Source: Gnetum montanum | Lineage: Eukaryota > Streptophyta > Gnetopsida > Gnetales > Gnetaceae | Direction: 5' to 3' | Length of the DNA stretch: 64,000 nt | Assembly: GCA_015680685.1 (NCBI GenBank) | Contig: MNCI01008366.1 | Span: forward strand, 1,155,145 to 1,219,144 | In this document: one piece after another, positions 20,800 to 31,262 of the stretch | Position numbering within the stretch: the first letter of the stretch is position 1 | Layout of the letters: the number at the start of each line of letters is the position of its first letter | The notes under the pieces: model-generated | Database searches by the model: none | What the model saw: the letters and a program-made list of their open reading frames with translations, nothing else | Told to the model about the DNA's origin: nothing | Program-made: the position numbers and the translations under genes

Positions 20800-20874
20800 G
20801 TCAGTCAATAATTCCATACCTTCCCAATTTTTTCAAAGAACTCGAGGATGAGTTTTTATTAAGTCATGGGAGTA
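20800..20874 (+). promoter_or_regulatory. E4 3' terminal block and polypurine tract
   Basis: TCAATAATTCCATACCTTCC, then CTCGAGGATGAGTTT and AAGTCATGGGAGTA directly before the 3' LTR. The same block precedes the 3' LTR of E5, E6, E7, E8 and E9. The purine run ATGGGAG would prime plus-strand synthesis. Confidence 0.75.
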
Positions 20875-21804
20875 TGATTAGTCATGTTCAGTTGGCTGCA
20901 TCGATGAGGCCTTGTCAACACGGCCTCATTGACTAGGCCTCATTGATGAGGCCTAGTCAATGCATCTTACCATGCATCAACGAGGCCTCGTTGATGCAGT
21001 GTTGGTTTCCGGTTATAAATATGTGTTTGCAACTACATTGATGGCAATAAGAGATTGTAGTTGCAGCGAGACTCTTGCAATTTTTTCATATGAAAGTTAG
21101 AATTTTTTCCTTGAGTGCCCACAACAAGAGTCATTTAGTGTACGAATATTTATTCGAGCATTGTTGTACCTAAGCATGACTGTGTGTGCAAAAATAAAGA
21201 TGAGCTTTCTAATAAACCTTGTAGCACTTTGGATAGATTAGCTATTTTAATTATGTATTCAATGTTTTTAATTATTTATTAAATATTTTCCATTAGTTAT
21301 TAAATATTTTCTAGTTAATACATTAATGAAGCAATTAAGCTAGATAGATTACACACATAAGTACAACTGCTTCGAGCATAACACATATACGCCTTGTAAT
21401 CCCAGTAGCATTATTGCTTGGTACATCCAGTAGCATAGTGCTTGGTCACCTAGCAGCAGATACATGAGTTCAGGGGGTGTACAGAAAGTAGGATAGGATG
21501 TTAGAATTAGTTAAATGCTAGTTAATTAGTTAACTCAAATTAGTCAATCCAATTACTTTCATCTACATTTGAACATCAAATTATAAAACACAAAATGATA
21601 AAAATTGGATGCCTCAGTTACACTTAACCATATCAATGAACATCACAAGTATAATTGGGAAAAAAATAATTAACCTTAAGGTAGGATTCACTTCCTAGAT
21701 GACTAGTGCACCAGAAACGATAATGTCTGTGGAATTCAATCGAATTGCACATGAACGCTTTGTGATTCATATGGTTGGGTGTAGGGGGACCTTGTCAATG
21801 ATCA
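20875..21804 (+). repeat. E4 3' LTR (930 bp)
   Basis: TGATTAG ... AATGATCA. U3 carries a perfect 26-bp palindrome at 20973-20998 with AGGCCT at its centre, and related words from 20895. TATAAATA is at 21014-21021; AATAAA at about 21191. It differs from the 5' LTR at many sites, indicating an old insertion. Confidence 0.95.
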
Positions 21805-21809
21805 CCATG
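21805..21809. other. Target site duplication of E4 (right copy), CCATG
   Basis: Matches 8558-8562 exactly; the E3 sequence resumes after it. Confidence 0.92.
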
Positions 21810-22359
21810 CTTGAAGGTAGGCAATTTCTTGGAAATTTCAAAATAAAAATAAAGTGCCATGAATAAAACTCCTTCCTTGGACAATACGCTAAGTTAACAT
21901 ACTCCTTGTAATATTGATAGTCTTATGGTTGTAATTCCAAGAGATGAAACAATATGATGTCATTGGAAGGTGGCTTGGACTTTGTTTGAATGTTGGATAG
22001 AAAGGCTAATGGTTACCTTAACCACTAATAAAACACAAGAATTCATTATGCCTATGGTAAGACACCTCATGTCCCAATTTTTAAAATCCCTTCTAAGTCC
22101 ATTTTATCTCACTATTTGAATAATCATAACTTATGATTTTATGTAACATAGAGTTATTTTTCCAATTTGGTGATACTAACATGTGTGTTTTGCTAAATAG
22201 GGCTAGAGCTTGGTTTGGGGAGGATCCACTTGTATCATTGTTGTATCTTATATGTGCCAAGCAATTCCACATCATCTTGAGCCTTCCAATTCTAATAAAT
22301 GATAATAAACACTTTCCATATGATTCACACTATTTGTTCCAATGACACAAAAAATTTGT
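21810..22359 (+). mobile_element. E3 right visible segment (3' non-coding)
   Basis: Continuation of E3 after E4. It includes a degenerate GGTTTGGGGAGGATCCACTT block (about 22210) equivalent to the loop of the 53-nt stem-loop in the other elements. It is cut at 22359 by the LTR of E5; the rest of E3, including its 3' LTR, should lie beyond E5, outside the window. No gene seen. Confidence 0.7.
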
Positions 22360-23276
22360 TGATGAGTGATGAGTATACCCTATGCCTAACCATACGAATT
22401 ACAAGCATTCATGTGCAATCCGGTCAAATTTTGTAGATCTTAAGTTCCCAAGTACGTTGGTTCTAGAAAGTGAACTTGCTCAAAGAGGCATTCATTATCT
22501 TCCCAATTATAGTTGTGATATGCAATGGTATGGTTAAGTGTGATCGAGGCATATGATTTTTATTGTTTTTATGGTTTATGTTTTGGGTGCTTAAAACAAA
22601 GGATGAAAGGAATGAAATAATTTAATTGCTAATTTAATCTAACTAACTACACCTTAACTGATCCTAACATAAGCATCCATCCCACTTGCTGTACACATCA
22701 TGAACATGTATAACATTGTTGGGTTACTAAATGTTAAGCATTATTGGAATTACCAAGTGTCATGCACATGCTCAAAGTGGTCATACTTATGTGCTTAATT
22801 ACTTACTACCTAATCTGGCTTAGCTTAGATTAGTTTAGCTTAATTAATTAATTAATTACTTGAAGCATTAAAGAAAATTGCATAAAACATTAAATGCATA
22901 AATAAATAAATAATCTATTTCCAAGTTCTGTACCTAATCAAAAGGCTCATCTTTATTGCTATTCACATTACTATGCTTAGGTACATCAATGCTCAAATAA
23001 AGATCCGTACACTTTTTGACTTCTACTACGGGCACTCAGAAAATATTCTAACTCTCAAATGAATAAACTACAAGAACTTCGCTAAGCCTATGACAAGACA
23101 TATCATAAACATGATGGGTGAGTGCATATTTCTAGACTTTATTATGGAGTTGCATCAATGAGGTCCCATAAACATAGAAAATGCTACGTTGATGTAGCCC
23201 TGTCGATGGGCCAACACCACATCAACAGGGTTGCATAGACAAGCTTCTGTCGATGTGATACTTTGATGCTTCATCA
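22360..23276 (-). repeat. E5 3' LTR (917 bp)
   Basis: Starts TGATGAGTGATGAGTATACCC, ends TCATCA at 23276 next to the inverted purine tract TACCCCATGAC. E4 subfamily: U3 (23150-23260) carries 'CATCGACAGGGTTGC'-like words. Candidate left duplication TTTGT (22355-22359); partner not in view. Confidence 0.9.
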
Positions 23277-23346
23277 TACCCCATGACTGAATGAAAACTC
23301 ATCCTCAAGTTCCCTTACAAAATTGGAAAGGTATGGGATTATTCAT
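23277..23346 (-). promoter_or_regulatory. E5 polypurine tract and 3' terminal block
   Basis: On the minus strand: GGGATTATT..., CTTGAGGATGAGTTTTCATT, AGTCATGGGGTA then the LTR. Same order and spacing as E4 20800-20874. Confidence 0.75.
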
Positions 23347-23511
23347 TAACACCTGACACAACAAACTATCACAACAAAACTAAGTGCTTGAGTGTACAGA
23401 TTGACATCCTTACAAAAATTTGTGTTGTTCACAACACAAAATTGAATACCATGACATGATTACTTAAACTCAAAAACACATCCTATGATGACATGAAGAT
23501 GGTTTTGAAGA

Positions 23512-25537
23512 TCAAATCATCCTAAGTGATGGAGGTTCTTGAGGTTCTAAAGGATCTTTGTTAGCTTTGGATGCACATGATGGCTGAGGGGGTTGTGGCT
23601 ATCTTGCTACGACTGCTACCTCTGATGGAAGGCGAAAGGCATCCAGTAATGCCTTCATCTCCTCCTCCTTGCTTTGGGGATCATTCACAGTCCATCCCAC
23701 ATTGCCAATGTGGGCATAGATGAGGCATTAATGGAAATAGATCCTTGACATTAATGAACCAGGTAGTGAATTATTGTGTTCGACATTAAATGCCATAACT
23801 GCATTTTGCAGCTCTTAGTCATCATTCATTCTTTTGGCTAGCTTTTCGGTAGTGGCTCTTTGATTAGTATATTTTCCCTTGAGAACCTTAAGTTTAATGT
23901 TTACCTTTGCAAGCTTTTGTTTTGTCTCCTTGTAATGCTTGAACTTGGCCTCATACAATAAGTATGAGCTAGCCACTTACTTTTTTAGTTCTGACCATGG
24001 TCATCTAGTAGTCAACATAGCCAAGTTTGTGTACTAGAGATTAGCAAGCTCCATATATTCAATCATCTCCTCTATCTAAAACTCCTTTAGGTGAATTTAT
24101 ACTTTATTGTATTGATTAATCCCATCAATGATGGCCTACCATAATTTGTGTCCTTGTTGGAGTTGCTAGAGGGTACCATTCACCTTTTCCTTTGCCACTT
24201 GAATATGTTTCTCATTTACTTCCTTCTATAGGATGACTTGGTCTTTGTAGTGAACTTTGACTCTCTCAAATTTGAGAGCCTCTACTATCCAAGTAGTCAC
24301 TTCTATTGTAGTATTTTGATAAAGGGCATGGACCTCCCTCATGGAGACGTTTCTGCTCTTACCTGTCAATCTTCTTAACTCTGTGTCTATTCTAGCTAGT
24401 TGCTCATGTTGTTGATGGATAAAATCACTCAATTGTTGTTTATGCACATCAATGTTTCATAGGAAATGGTTTTTTGTGGTTAGCTACACATTCTCCTATG
24501 AAGTTAGATCCAAGGCCTTTTGAATTTCATGTTGGGTGGCCTTTGCTAAGGATCAATAGAACACTGTCATCTCCATTGCACCCTCAACTCCTTTTAACCT
24601 AATGTGTAGCTATTCAAGAGCTTCATCTCTTGTTAATGCTGGATTGAGAAATGCAGGGTCAACAATTTGGGCTCTCAATTCAACAACCTCTACAGCCAAG
24701 CATTCATTCAACTCCTTGGCTTTTTCAAGTTTTCCTTCCAAAATGATATTTTTATCCCTTGCCTCTAGCAGCTCTGACTGGGATGGTTGACTAAGAATCT
24801 TCCACTCAAAGCAACACATGCACAGGCAGAAAAGGCAGTGATCTTGCTAGGCCTCACCATGGGATTTAGGTGAAAAGCTGCAATCTTGTAGTGGATTATT
24901 TTTGCTAGTGTGAGTGCATCGTACTCCTTGTAGTCAACATCATAGAACCACTGAATCCATTCCTTTTTGATGCTAGGATCCTCCTGCATCGAAATCTCAA
25001 CAAGATTTGCCCCAGTTTTAGGTAACCTAGGTGCCTTTGCAATGGCTTGCACCAAGTAGGAAACTAAAATGTTATTGATGTTGACCATTGAGCCAGCCTA
25101 CTTATTATTCAAAATAGAAATGTCTCTCCCATATACCACTCCCCGCTGGAAGTGATAATTGGTTACATGGAAGAGGTCTTCAATTATTCTTATACCTCTT
25201 TAGGTGCTTACTCTAAAAAAGAGCCAAAGTTCAACTTTTGGAGCATTACCTTCTGGACCTCCTTTAATTTGATTTTATTTAGGAAGGCTTTCGTTAAGGT
25301 CACCTCAAGTTTCTCTTGTTGAGGTGGTGCCTCATCCCAGTGGGAATGTTCTGTTGCTACCACTTATTTTGGAATTTAACAAATAGATCCCACTTTGGCT
25401 TCTTTCCTAAGAGGGCCTATGGCATGAGTTGCAATCAGTTCTTCTTAGGCAAGTTCTTAGCCCCTTTCCATTCCTAGTTGTTTTTCCCTTGGTTGAGATG
25501 GTCCTCCTTTCTGTGTGTGTTTGCCTTTTGGTATCAT
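23512..25537 (-). pseudogene. E5 ORF2, with internal deletion
   Basis: Begins ATG at 25537 (MIPKGKHTQKGGPSQP) and ends TGA at 23514-23512 after EPQEPPSLRMI, the same C-terminus as E4. Open pieces: 25088-24765 (VSYLVQAIAKAPRLPKTGAN, FHLNPMVRPSKITAF), 24819-24610 (SELLEARDKNIILEGKLE) and 24447-24226. Between VALSGRFLVN and the coiled coil about 827 bases present in E4 (about 18530-19355) are missing, which removes the second half of the N-terminal domain. The coiled-coil region is otherwise retained. Net frame is not conserved. Confidence 0.75.
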
Positions 25538-26868
25538 CTGCAGTCACAACAAATCTGTGGATTAGTAGATATACTGTGTAACTTAAAATATTTAGATACC
25601 TTATCTTGTTAATTAGTTACTCTTTGCTATGGTTACATCATGGTAGATTGATTATTTTATTTATTAATTAATTTTTATTGTAAGTGTTACCAGAGCTCAT
25701 TGAAAAGGTTAACTCTTGTAATTTTGTGTTTTAATGATGATTCCTTAGTTAAACCTTTGTGGGAGTTAGAAAAATGTTGAAATTTTTTCTTTAAAAAATG
25801 ACACATTTGTGGCCCCCACAACTAAGAGCTTACCTCTGGGAGCTACAGGGTCAAAGAACAGAGTGATTTAGACAAATAGTTAGAAAGTTATGGGCTCTAG
25901 AAGGTTCTAGGCTCTGAAAATTGCAAAAACTCCTTTAGTGTATATGAGAAAATGTGAAAATTTCTAAGGGGAGTCATGCATATATATCATATTTTTACAC
26001 TACGTTGATGGGGTCTCATATATGTAAAGGCTCTATCAATGGGGCCTCTTTTATGGGGTTCGTAAACAAAATTTCAAACTTGAATATTTCAAAAAATACA
26101 AGGAATTTTTGAATGAATTTGGGATCTATGGAGTTCTAGAAAAGCCAAGAATATAATGAGATCATTAAAGAGGATCTTTGAAAGTTTAAAAATTCAAAAA
26201 TTAATGGAGAATGTGTGAATTAAAGAAAATACTTAAAGGACCACATAGTTATATGCAAAAGATGGATGCATGAAAGATTTTGATTCCAAAAATGCCTAAG
26301 AATAAGGTGCTTAACGAACCAAACCAAGAGATATGCAAGTGGATCCTCCCCATAGTAGACACATGCCTTTTTTGCCCTTGCATAACCTCAACCCAAGGAG
26401 TCTATGGGCCCCAAGGTGATTAATGGTTTATGAAAATTAAGGACAAAAACCTAAAAGATATTACTAAAGAATTTAAGTATGTTAGGAAAAGACACCAAAC
26501 AAGAACATGAACACTAGTAGTGAGGTGAGTTATGGATAACATGGATAGATGATGGAGAAGGTGGAATGGAGTTCCAAATTGAGGTCATAAGAAGTCCCTT
26601 ATGGAAGTATGATTAAATAACCTGAGAAGATCCATCCTCAGTCCAAACCAAAACCAACCACTTTCAAGGACTTCACATCATCACTCCAAGACTAAACTAC
26701 CTCCCTGAGACACAAGAGTGCTCCCACAAAGCAACCACCATTCCTTAAAACAAAGAAAAGAGAAGTAAGAATTAAGAAAGGATCTTAGTTATAGGGGGTC
26801 TTCAGGCATGGGTAACATGTCTTTCTTCTCACATAACCGATGCTTGTAGCTTGTTTATTTGTCTAAGG
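25538..26868 (-). other. E5 3' non-coding region
   Basis: Contains the GGGGGC motif (25811-25818 inverted), a duplicated 'CTAGAAGGTTCTAGG' stretch at about 25897, the 53-nt stem-loop at 26332-26384, and the block AAGGGCCTTCTC equivalent inverted near 26780. No coding capacity seen. Confidence 0.6.
26332..26384 (-). ncRNA. E5 53-nt stem-loop
   Basis: TATGCAAG at 26332-26339 and CTTGCATA at 26377-26384 form the same 8-bp stem and identical total length as in E4. Confidence 0.62.
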
Positions 26869-26958
26869 GGTGTGCTTTGAATCTCCATCATGTTTTTTTT
26901 TTACTTTATTTTCTTTTGTTGTTTTTCTTTTCTTTTCTTTTCTTTCCCTTTTGGATGG
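26869..26958 (-). ncRNA. E5 A-loop hairpin, left half; loop interrupted by E6
   Basis: GTGTGCTTTGAATCTCC plus a long T-rich run (A-rich on the minus strand) are the 3' arm and loop. The 5' arm (GGGAACCACATCATGCAAAG on the plus strand) continues at 34444. E6 therefore inserted inside the loop. Confidence 0.62.
26954..26958. other. Target site duplication of E6 (left), GATGG
   Basis: Identical to 34441-34445 immediately after the last base of the truncated third LTR. Confidence 0.9.
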
Positions 26959-27792
26959 TGATGGGACGCGATATCGCGTCCGCCATGATATCACATCCCA
27001 CGTGATATCGCGTCGTCCCCCACGATATTGCGTCGTCCCCCACGATATCACAGTGCACCAAAAAATCTATAAATAAGAGGTGGCTCTCCCTTCTTTTTCA
27101 TGCTAGGCCTAGACTGTAGGGAAACATTGGCAGTTTGATCACTCCAAAGATAGAATATTTTCCATGTGCCTACAATAGGAGCTCCAAAGTGAACGGATCT
27201 TTATTCGAGCAAACATTGTACCTGAACACAAGTTTGTGTATGGCAATAAAGACGAACTTCCTAGATAAACCTTGCAGTGCATGGAATAGGCTAATTAGGA
27301 TTTTATTTAATGTTATTTACTATTTTCATTTAAATGCTTTATTAGGAATTAAATCTCTCTCAACCCTTCTCTCCTAGTTAAGTGCCTCAGTACGACCACT
27401 TCGAGCATGTGCGTTACGCGTGGTGATCCCAGCAACGACTAGTGTTTGGTAACCACGGTTGCATTAGTTCAGGGTGTGAACGGTAAGTGGGAATGGATGC
27501 CAACGCTAGGTTAATTAAATCTTAGTTAGTTAGTTAGAGTTAGTCAACTAGTCTCTTTACCTTTCTCATTATCAGCATAGGATATTAAAATCAAAAAGAC
27601 CATAAAAATCATATACCTCGAACTTACTTAACCATACCATAACAAATACAAGTAACTCTGGGAAGATAATGAATGATTAACCTTAAGTGTTCCATGAGGC
27701 GTGTAGGCACTTAGTCTACAGAGTTCGACCGGATCATGCTTGTTACACTTGTATTCGTATGGTTGAGTGTAGGGGTACCTCGCCACTCATCA
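26959..27792 (+). repeat. E6 5' LTR (834 bp)
   Basis: TGATGGGACGCG ... CTCATCA. U3 has four GATATC words (26970, 26987, 27004, 27044) and a GATATT variant, spaced about 17-20 bases. TATAAATA at 27068-27075, AATAAA at about 27245. Confidence 0.95.
26970..27049 (+). promoter_or_regulatory. E6 5' U3 GATATC array
   Basis: Short near-palindromic words (CGCGATATCGCG, GTGATATCGCG) just upstream of the TATA box. The position suggests an enhancer-type promoter module; this is inference. Confidence 0.6.
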
Positions 27793-27793
27793 T

Positions 27794-27811
27794 TGGCACC
27801 GTTGCTGGGGA
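27794..27811 (+). promoter_or_regulatory. E6 primer-binding site, tRNA-Asp
   Basis: TGGCACCGTTGCTGGGGA, two mismatches from the complement of plant tRNA-Asp (TGGCGCCGTTGCCGGGGA). It is the best-preserved primer site in the window. Confidence 0.88.
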
Positions 27812-27933
27812 CTAAGTGTTTGTGCGCTAAGTAGAACATAGGATATTACTCACATCGTTGGGAGCTTAAACAAACCTTTGGGTTAATCAAATGAAAATTA
27901 TATAATGGTTAATTAGCACATTGATAAGACATC

Positions 27934-30440
27934 ATGTCTTCTTCTTCTTCTCACAAGAGCACTTCACCTAGGGATATACAAGAAACAGTCAGCAATCAAA
28001 AACACATAACCTAAATCAGCCAGTTCCTCAACAATATAGGTTGACATATACTCATCCCGATGAGTATATACCCAATTTTACTTTTATCCTTCATCAAGAT
28101 GAACAGATGCGCTGGAGAGACTTCAAGGTAACATAGTGTTACCTCCGGATCGTGTAGTCCCCAATATGCTCCTCCATGCTTTGGCATAGATTGGCATGAC
28201 CCAGCTTTATGCTGAATACAGATTTTGACATGAGGGATTACTATCCTATAGCCACACAACGTATGAGGGACTTAAGGTAGGAGAGCCAACATACACTGTT
28301 GAAGGGCAAAGAGGTCCCGCACGTCCTAAGTGAAATCAAAGATGGTGAACCACTTGTAACTGGTTCTCTATCAAAAGATGTTCCCCCTCCTAACAAAAGT
28401 GAGGAGGTGGGGTATTAGAACCTACGCTCTATGATACACAACCCTGGTTCTGATCCCCGTGAACACCAACTATTCACTAAGGGAACAACAACACACGACA
28501 AGGACAAGCACTCAGATCATCATCACGATCGGGGTCAAAGCCATCAAAGAGAAGGTAAGAAACATCGTCATGCTAATGGTTCTGCTTCCTCTTCGCCTTC
28601 ATCACATCGCTCATCCTCTCCTTCCACATCAGGGTGCAATCATAGAGAGCATAACGGAGAGGATAAAAGTAAGAGAAATGAGAGACCTTGACGAGAGAGT
28701 TGAGAGAGAGAATGAGGGTAGTCTAGAGAATCTAGGCATGAACGAAGGGAAAGTAGGGAACAACGCAGACATCATAAATGTCATGAAAGAGATGATCATG
28801 ATGAACCCCTACTTGCCACCCGAAGCATGCTAAATATAACGGAGGCAGTGAGAATCCCAACAAGGCATCAAAAGGATAGTCGGATTAAGCGCTTAGACAT
28901 GAACAACATCCCACGATTTGAAGGGGGATACAACGCAAATTCGTAGAATCATTTACAGGCATTCACAATTCCTGCACCTTGTAAAACATAGAAAATGAGT
29001 GGCAAAAACTAAAGTTTTTTCCTAGGACACTCATCAAGGAAGTAGAGAGTTGGTACCGGTCCTTGGAACCGAAAACCATTAGGAGGTGGAGTATGATGTT
29101 AGAACTCTTCAACGATAAGTATCAAATGTACTCCAAAGTGTCTAATTTGCGTAAGTAGATCCAAGGATGGAAGCAAGGTACTCATGAACCCTTGGATGCT
29201 ACCATGGGCCGCTACTACGCATTGTTACATCATTGCCCGGGCCATGGTTATGCACAACGAGACCAACTACGCTACATCGTAGATGGGCTAAGGTATGAAA
29301 CTAGGAGAACCCTTAGGACTTATGCCCAAGGGAGATTATCAGAACTTATATCCCATGAGGTTCATCGATTGTTGGAACAAGTAGCCAAAGAAGAAAGGGA
29401 GCTACGAAAAAGGGAAAGTGTAGAAGAATACAACCATAATCCCTCTCTTCGAAAGAAGGGAGTGAGATTTTGCAATGAAGAGGATGAGTCACCAATCGAA
29501 GAGTTGGTGAATAGGAAAACTTTGCTGCTTTAGAAGTTAACAATAGAAGTAGTGGTATGGAGCTCCTTAGACAGTAAAATTGAAACTATTCTTAAGATTG
29601 TAGAGGAGTCTAAGGAGGAACGAAGTAGTGACAAGGAAAAGAAAAAGCAGAGAGATTTAGGCTCTGCACGTGACAAGGGTAATGGGAAAATGAACATCTC
29701 TGATGAGGTTGTGGATTTGGACATAGACGATAACGGTGGATGTGAGATCTGCCACTATGACCATCCTAAAGGATGTTGTCCAATCATCTCACATCTACAA
29801 GAGTCTAGGGTGTATGCACTTAACCCAAGACTCAACCAACGACAGACACCCCGTAGGTTACCTTATCCTCAAGGTAACCTAAGACAGTTCCACCAACCAT
29901 TAACCTACTATCCAAGTGGAACTCCACCACAACCCATTGGAAAACATCAGCAGTGGTAAAACCTATAGTCATGAGGGATGTCACCACCTAAACATCAATA
30001 CCCTTACCGGTAGCCTAACCCTTATGGATATTACGTGCAGCAACCAATTTCTCCAAGTGACTGCATGGGTCACACAACTTCCCAACATGACTACCAAGTT
30101 TGAGAGTACTTTAGAAGAACTCCTTCTCCTCTGGGAGATGCTCCATATCCATACCATCCTCCTACTCCATCCACACCTCTTCCACTGGTAGTTCACATAC
30201 CTCCTGCTCCAACAATGTAAGGGGAACTCCCTACTCAACCGTAACAACGAAATACTATAAGAACCGTAACCATCCAACCCACTACTAGTTCTGACAACCG
30301 TAAAAAGAGAAGACCTTTCTTCAGAATCAAAAGCCCAGACAAGCTCTCACAACAACAAGCGGTTGAGTCTGTGCATGCCTCTCCAAAAATTAAGGCTTCG
30401 GTGCTCCCTTCCATCCAACAACAGAGCTAAATGCATATGG
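27934..30440 (+). pseudogene. gag: E6 gag, few stops
   Basis: Starts ATG 27934 (MSSSSSHKSTSPRD). Order: N-terminal block with TYTHPDEYIPNFTFILHQDE-type coding near 28030-28110 (in shifted frame), His/Asp/Ser-rich linker (28431-28691), capsid core (about 28850-29215), late helical part (29192-29533: HEPLDATMGRYYALLHHCPG, GRLSELISHEVHRLLEQ) and knuckle GCEICHYDHPKGCC at about 29738-29778. A Tyr/Gln/Pro tail follows. TAG at 29156-29158 and TAA at 28982-28984 replace Gln found in E8. It is nearly readable compared with the others. Confidence 0.88.
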
Positions 30441-31146
30441 TTATGTTAACACATATCGTAACTGACTAGATCAAGGTAGGCCATCTTCCCAGGAAACTAT
30501 TTGACCCTGAGAGTCCCTTAATCTACCTCCAAGTTGTCGGAAATGAACCACATAGGGCTCTTCTTAACTCAGGTTCCGGAGTCAACTTAATTTCATGAGA
30601 GATGTATCAAGCCTGGAACCTGCCCCAACTTAAGAAGAGCAACATCCAACTAGAGTTAGCTAACCAATCCATCACCATTCCCTTGGGATTGGTGGAGGAC
30701 ATCATTACCACTGTGTGTGGTTGGTCCTACCTAGTTGATTTCCTAGTGATTGAAGTCAACAACAACGAAGGAGACTTCCCAATTATAATGGGAAGGGCAT
30801 GGCTGAGTATAGTAGATGCATGCCTAGGAATTCATGATCTTTCTTTGGAAATCTCTAAGGTAAACATTTACGAAAAGATCGAGAAGAGGAAAGTTCCATG
30901 CATCACATATAGCGATTCATCGGGTGATGACATGGAGGAATGCACAACATCTCCTCCATGCAACAGGTGTGCCCTTGAAGCTGTGAGACAAAGATGCTTG
31001 TATGTAGCAACCACACAACCAATAGTAGACACCCTGTGGTTGACAGTTAGTCGAAAAAGAAACCAACAAATATGCATGGAACAAACTAAGGAAACAATCC
31101 ATGCCAATAATGAAGGCATAGATACATTGGAATATGAGCATCGCTG
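30441..31146 (+). pseudogene. E6 retropepsin
   Basis: Open frame 30602-31147 (MYQAWNLPQLKKSNIQLEL, NQSITIPLGLVEDIITTVCG, SYLVDFLVIEVNN, GDFPIIMGRAWLSIVDACL). Upstream are LFDPESPLIYLQVVGNEPHR and the active-site region LLNSGSGVNLIS, where the catalytic Asp of the D-x-G triplet is Asn. If that Asn predates insertion, E6 protease was inactive when mobilised. The frame ends at a TGA after EYEHR and no RT follows. Confidence 0.85.
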
Positions 31147-31247
31147 ACTTCCACCCCTTAATCTAAGAACATCAGTTGGGAGAAGTTGGGCACTTCTTAG
31201 AAATTCAAACAGGTGCTCACTATTTCGGATCTCTCCCTTTCCATTCA

Positions 31248-31262
31248 GTCATGGGGGAGATG
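31248..31262 (+). promoter_or_regulatory. E6 post-pro purine box
   Basis: GTCATGGGGGAGATGG. It sits where pol would end in a full element (compare 15685 in E4). Confidence 0.65.

Larger units (their letters stand above)
8563..21804 (+). mobile_element. E4: complete 13.2-kb Ty3/gypsy element with extra ORF2
   Basis: Two LTRs of the same subfamily (920 and 930 bp), primer site, gag, protease, RT, RNase H, integrase, long 3' non-coding region, ORF2, polypurine tract and 3' LTR lie in one orientation, bounded by CCATG duplications. It is inserted in the 3' region of E3. It is the only copy carrying ORF2 that is complete in the window, and so proves that ORF2 belongs to the element. All ORFs contain stops, so it is dead. 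Confidence 0.95.
22360..26958 (-). mobile_element. E5 segment 1: 3' LTR, ORF2 and 3' non-coding part
   Basis: A minus-strand element of the E4 type. Reading leftwards ends in the LTR at 23276-22360. It is interrupted at 26958 by E6; the flanks (hairpin half at 26869 and the other half at 34446) rejoin across E6. Further pieces are at 34446-35467, 41844-42180 and 52092-53567. Confidence 0.88.

Noticed and set aside
22360-22373. TGATGAGTGATGAG read as a target duplication
   Set aside because: Length comparison with other LTR ends shows that both TGATGAG words belong to the LTR itself.
26970-27049. GATATC array looked at first like a CRISPR or satellite array
   Set aside because: Units are short, spacing varies, there are no unique spacers, and the array sits inside the LTR U3 before the TATA box.
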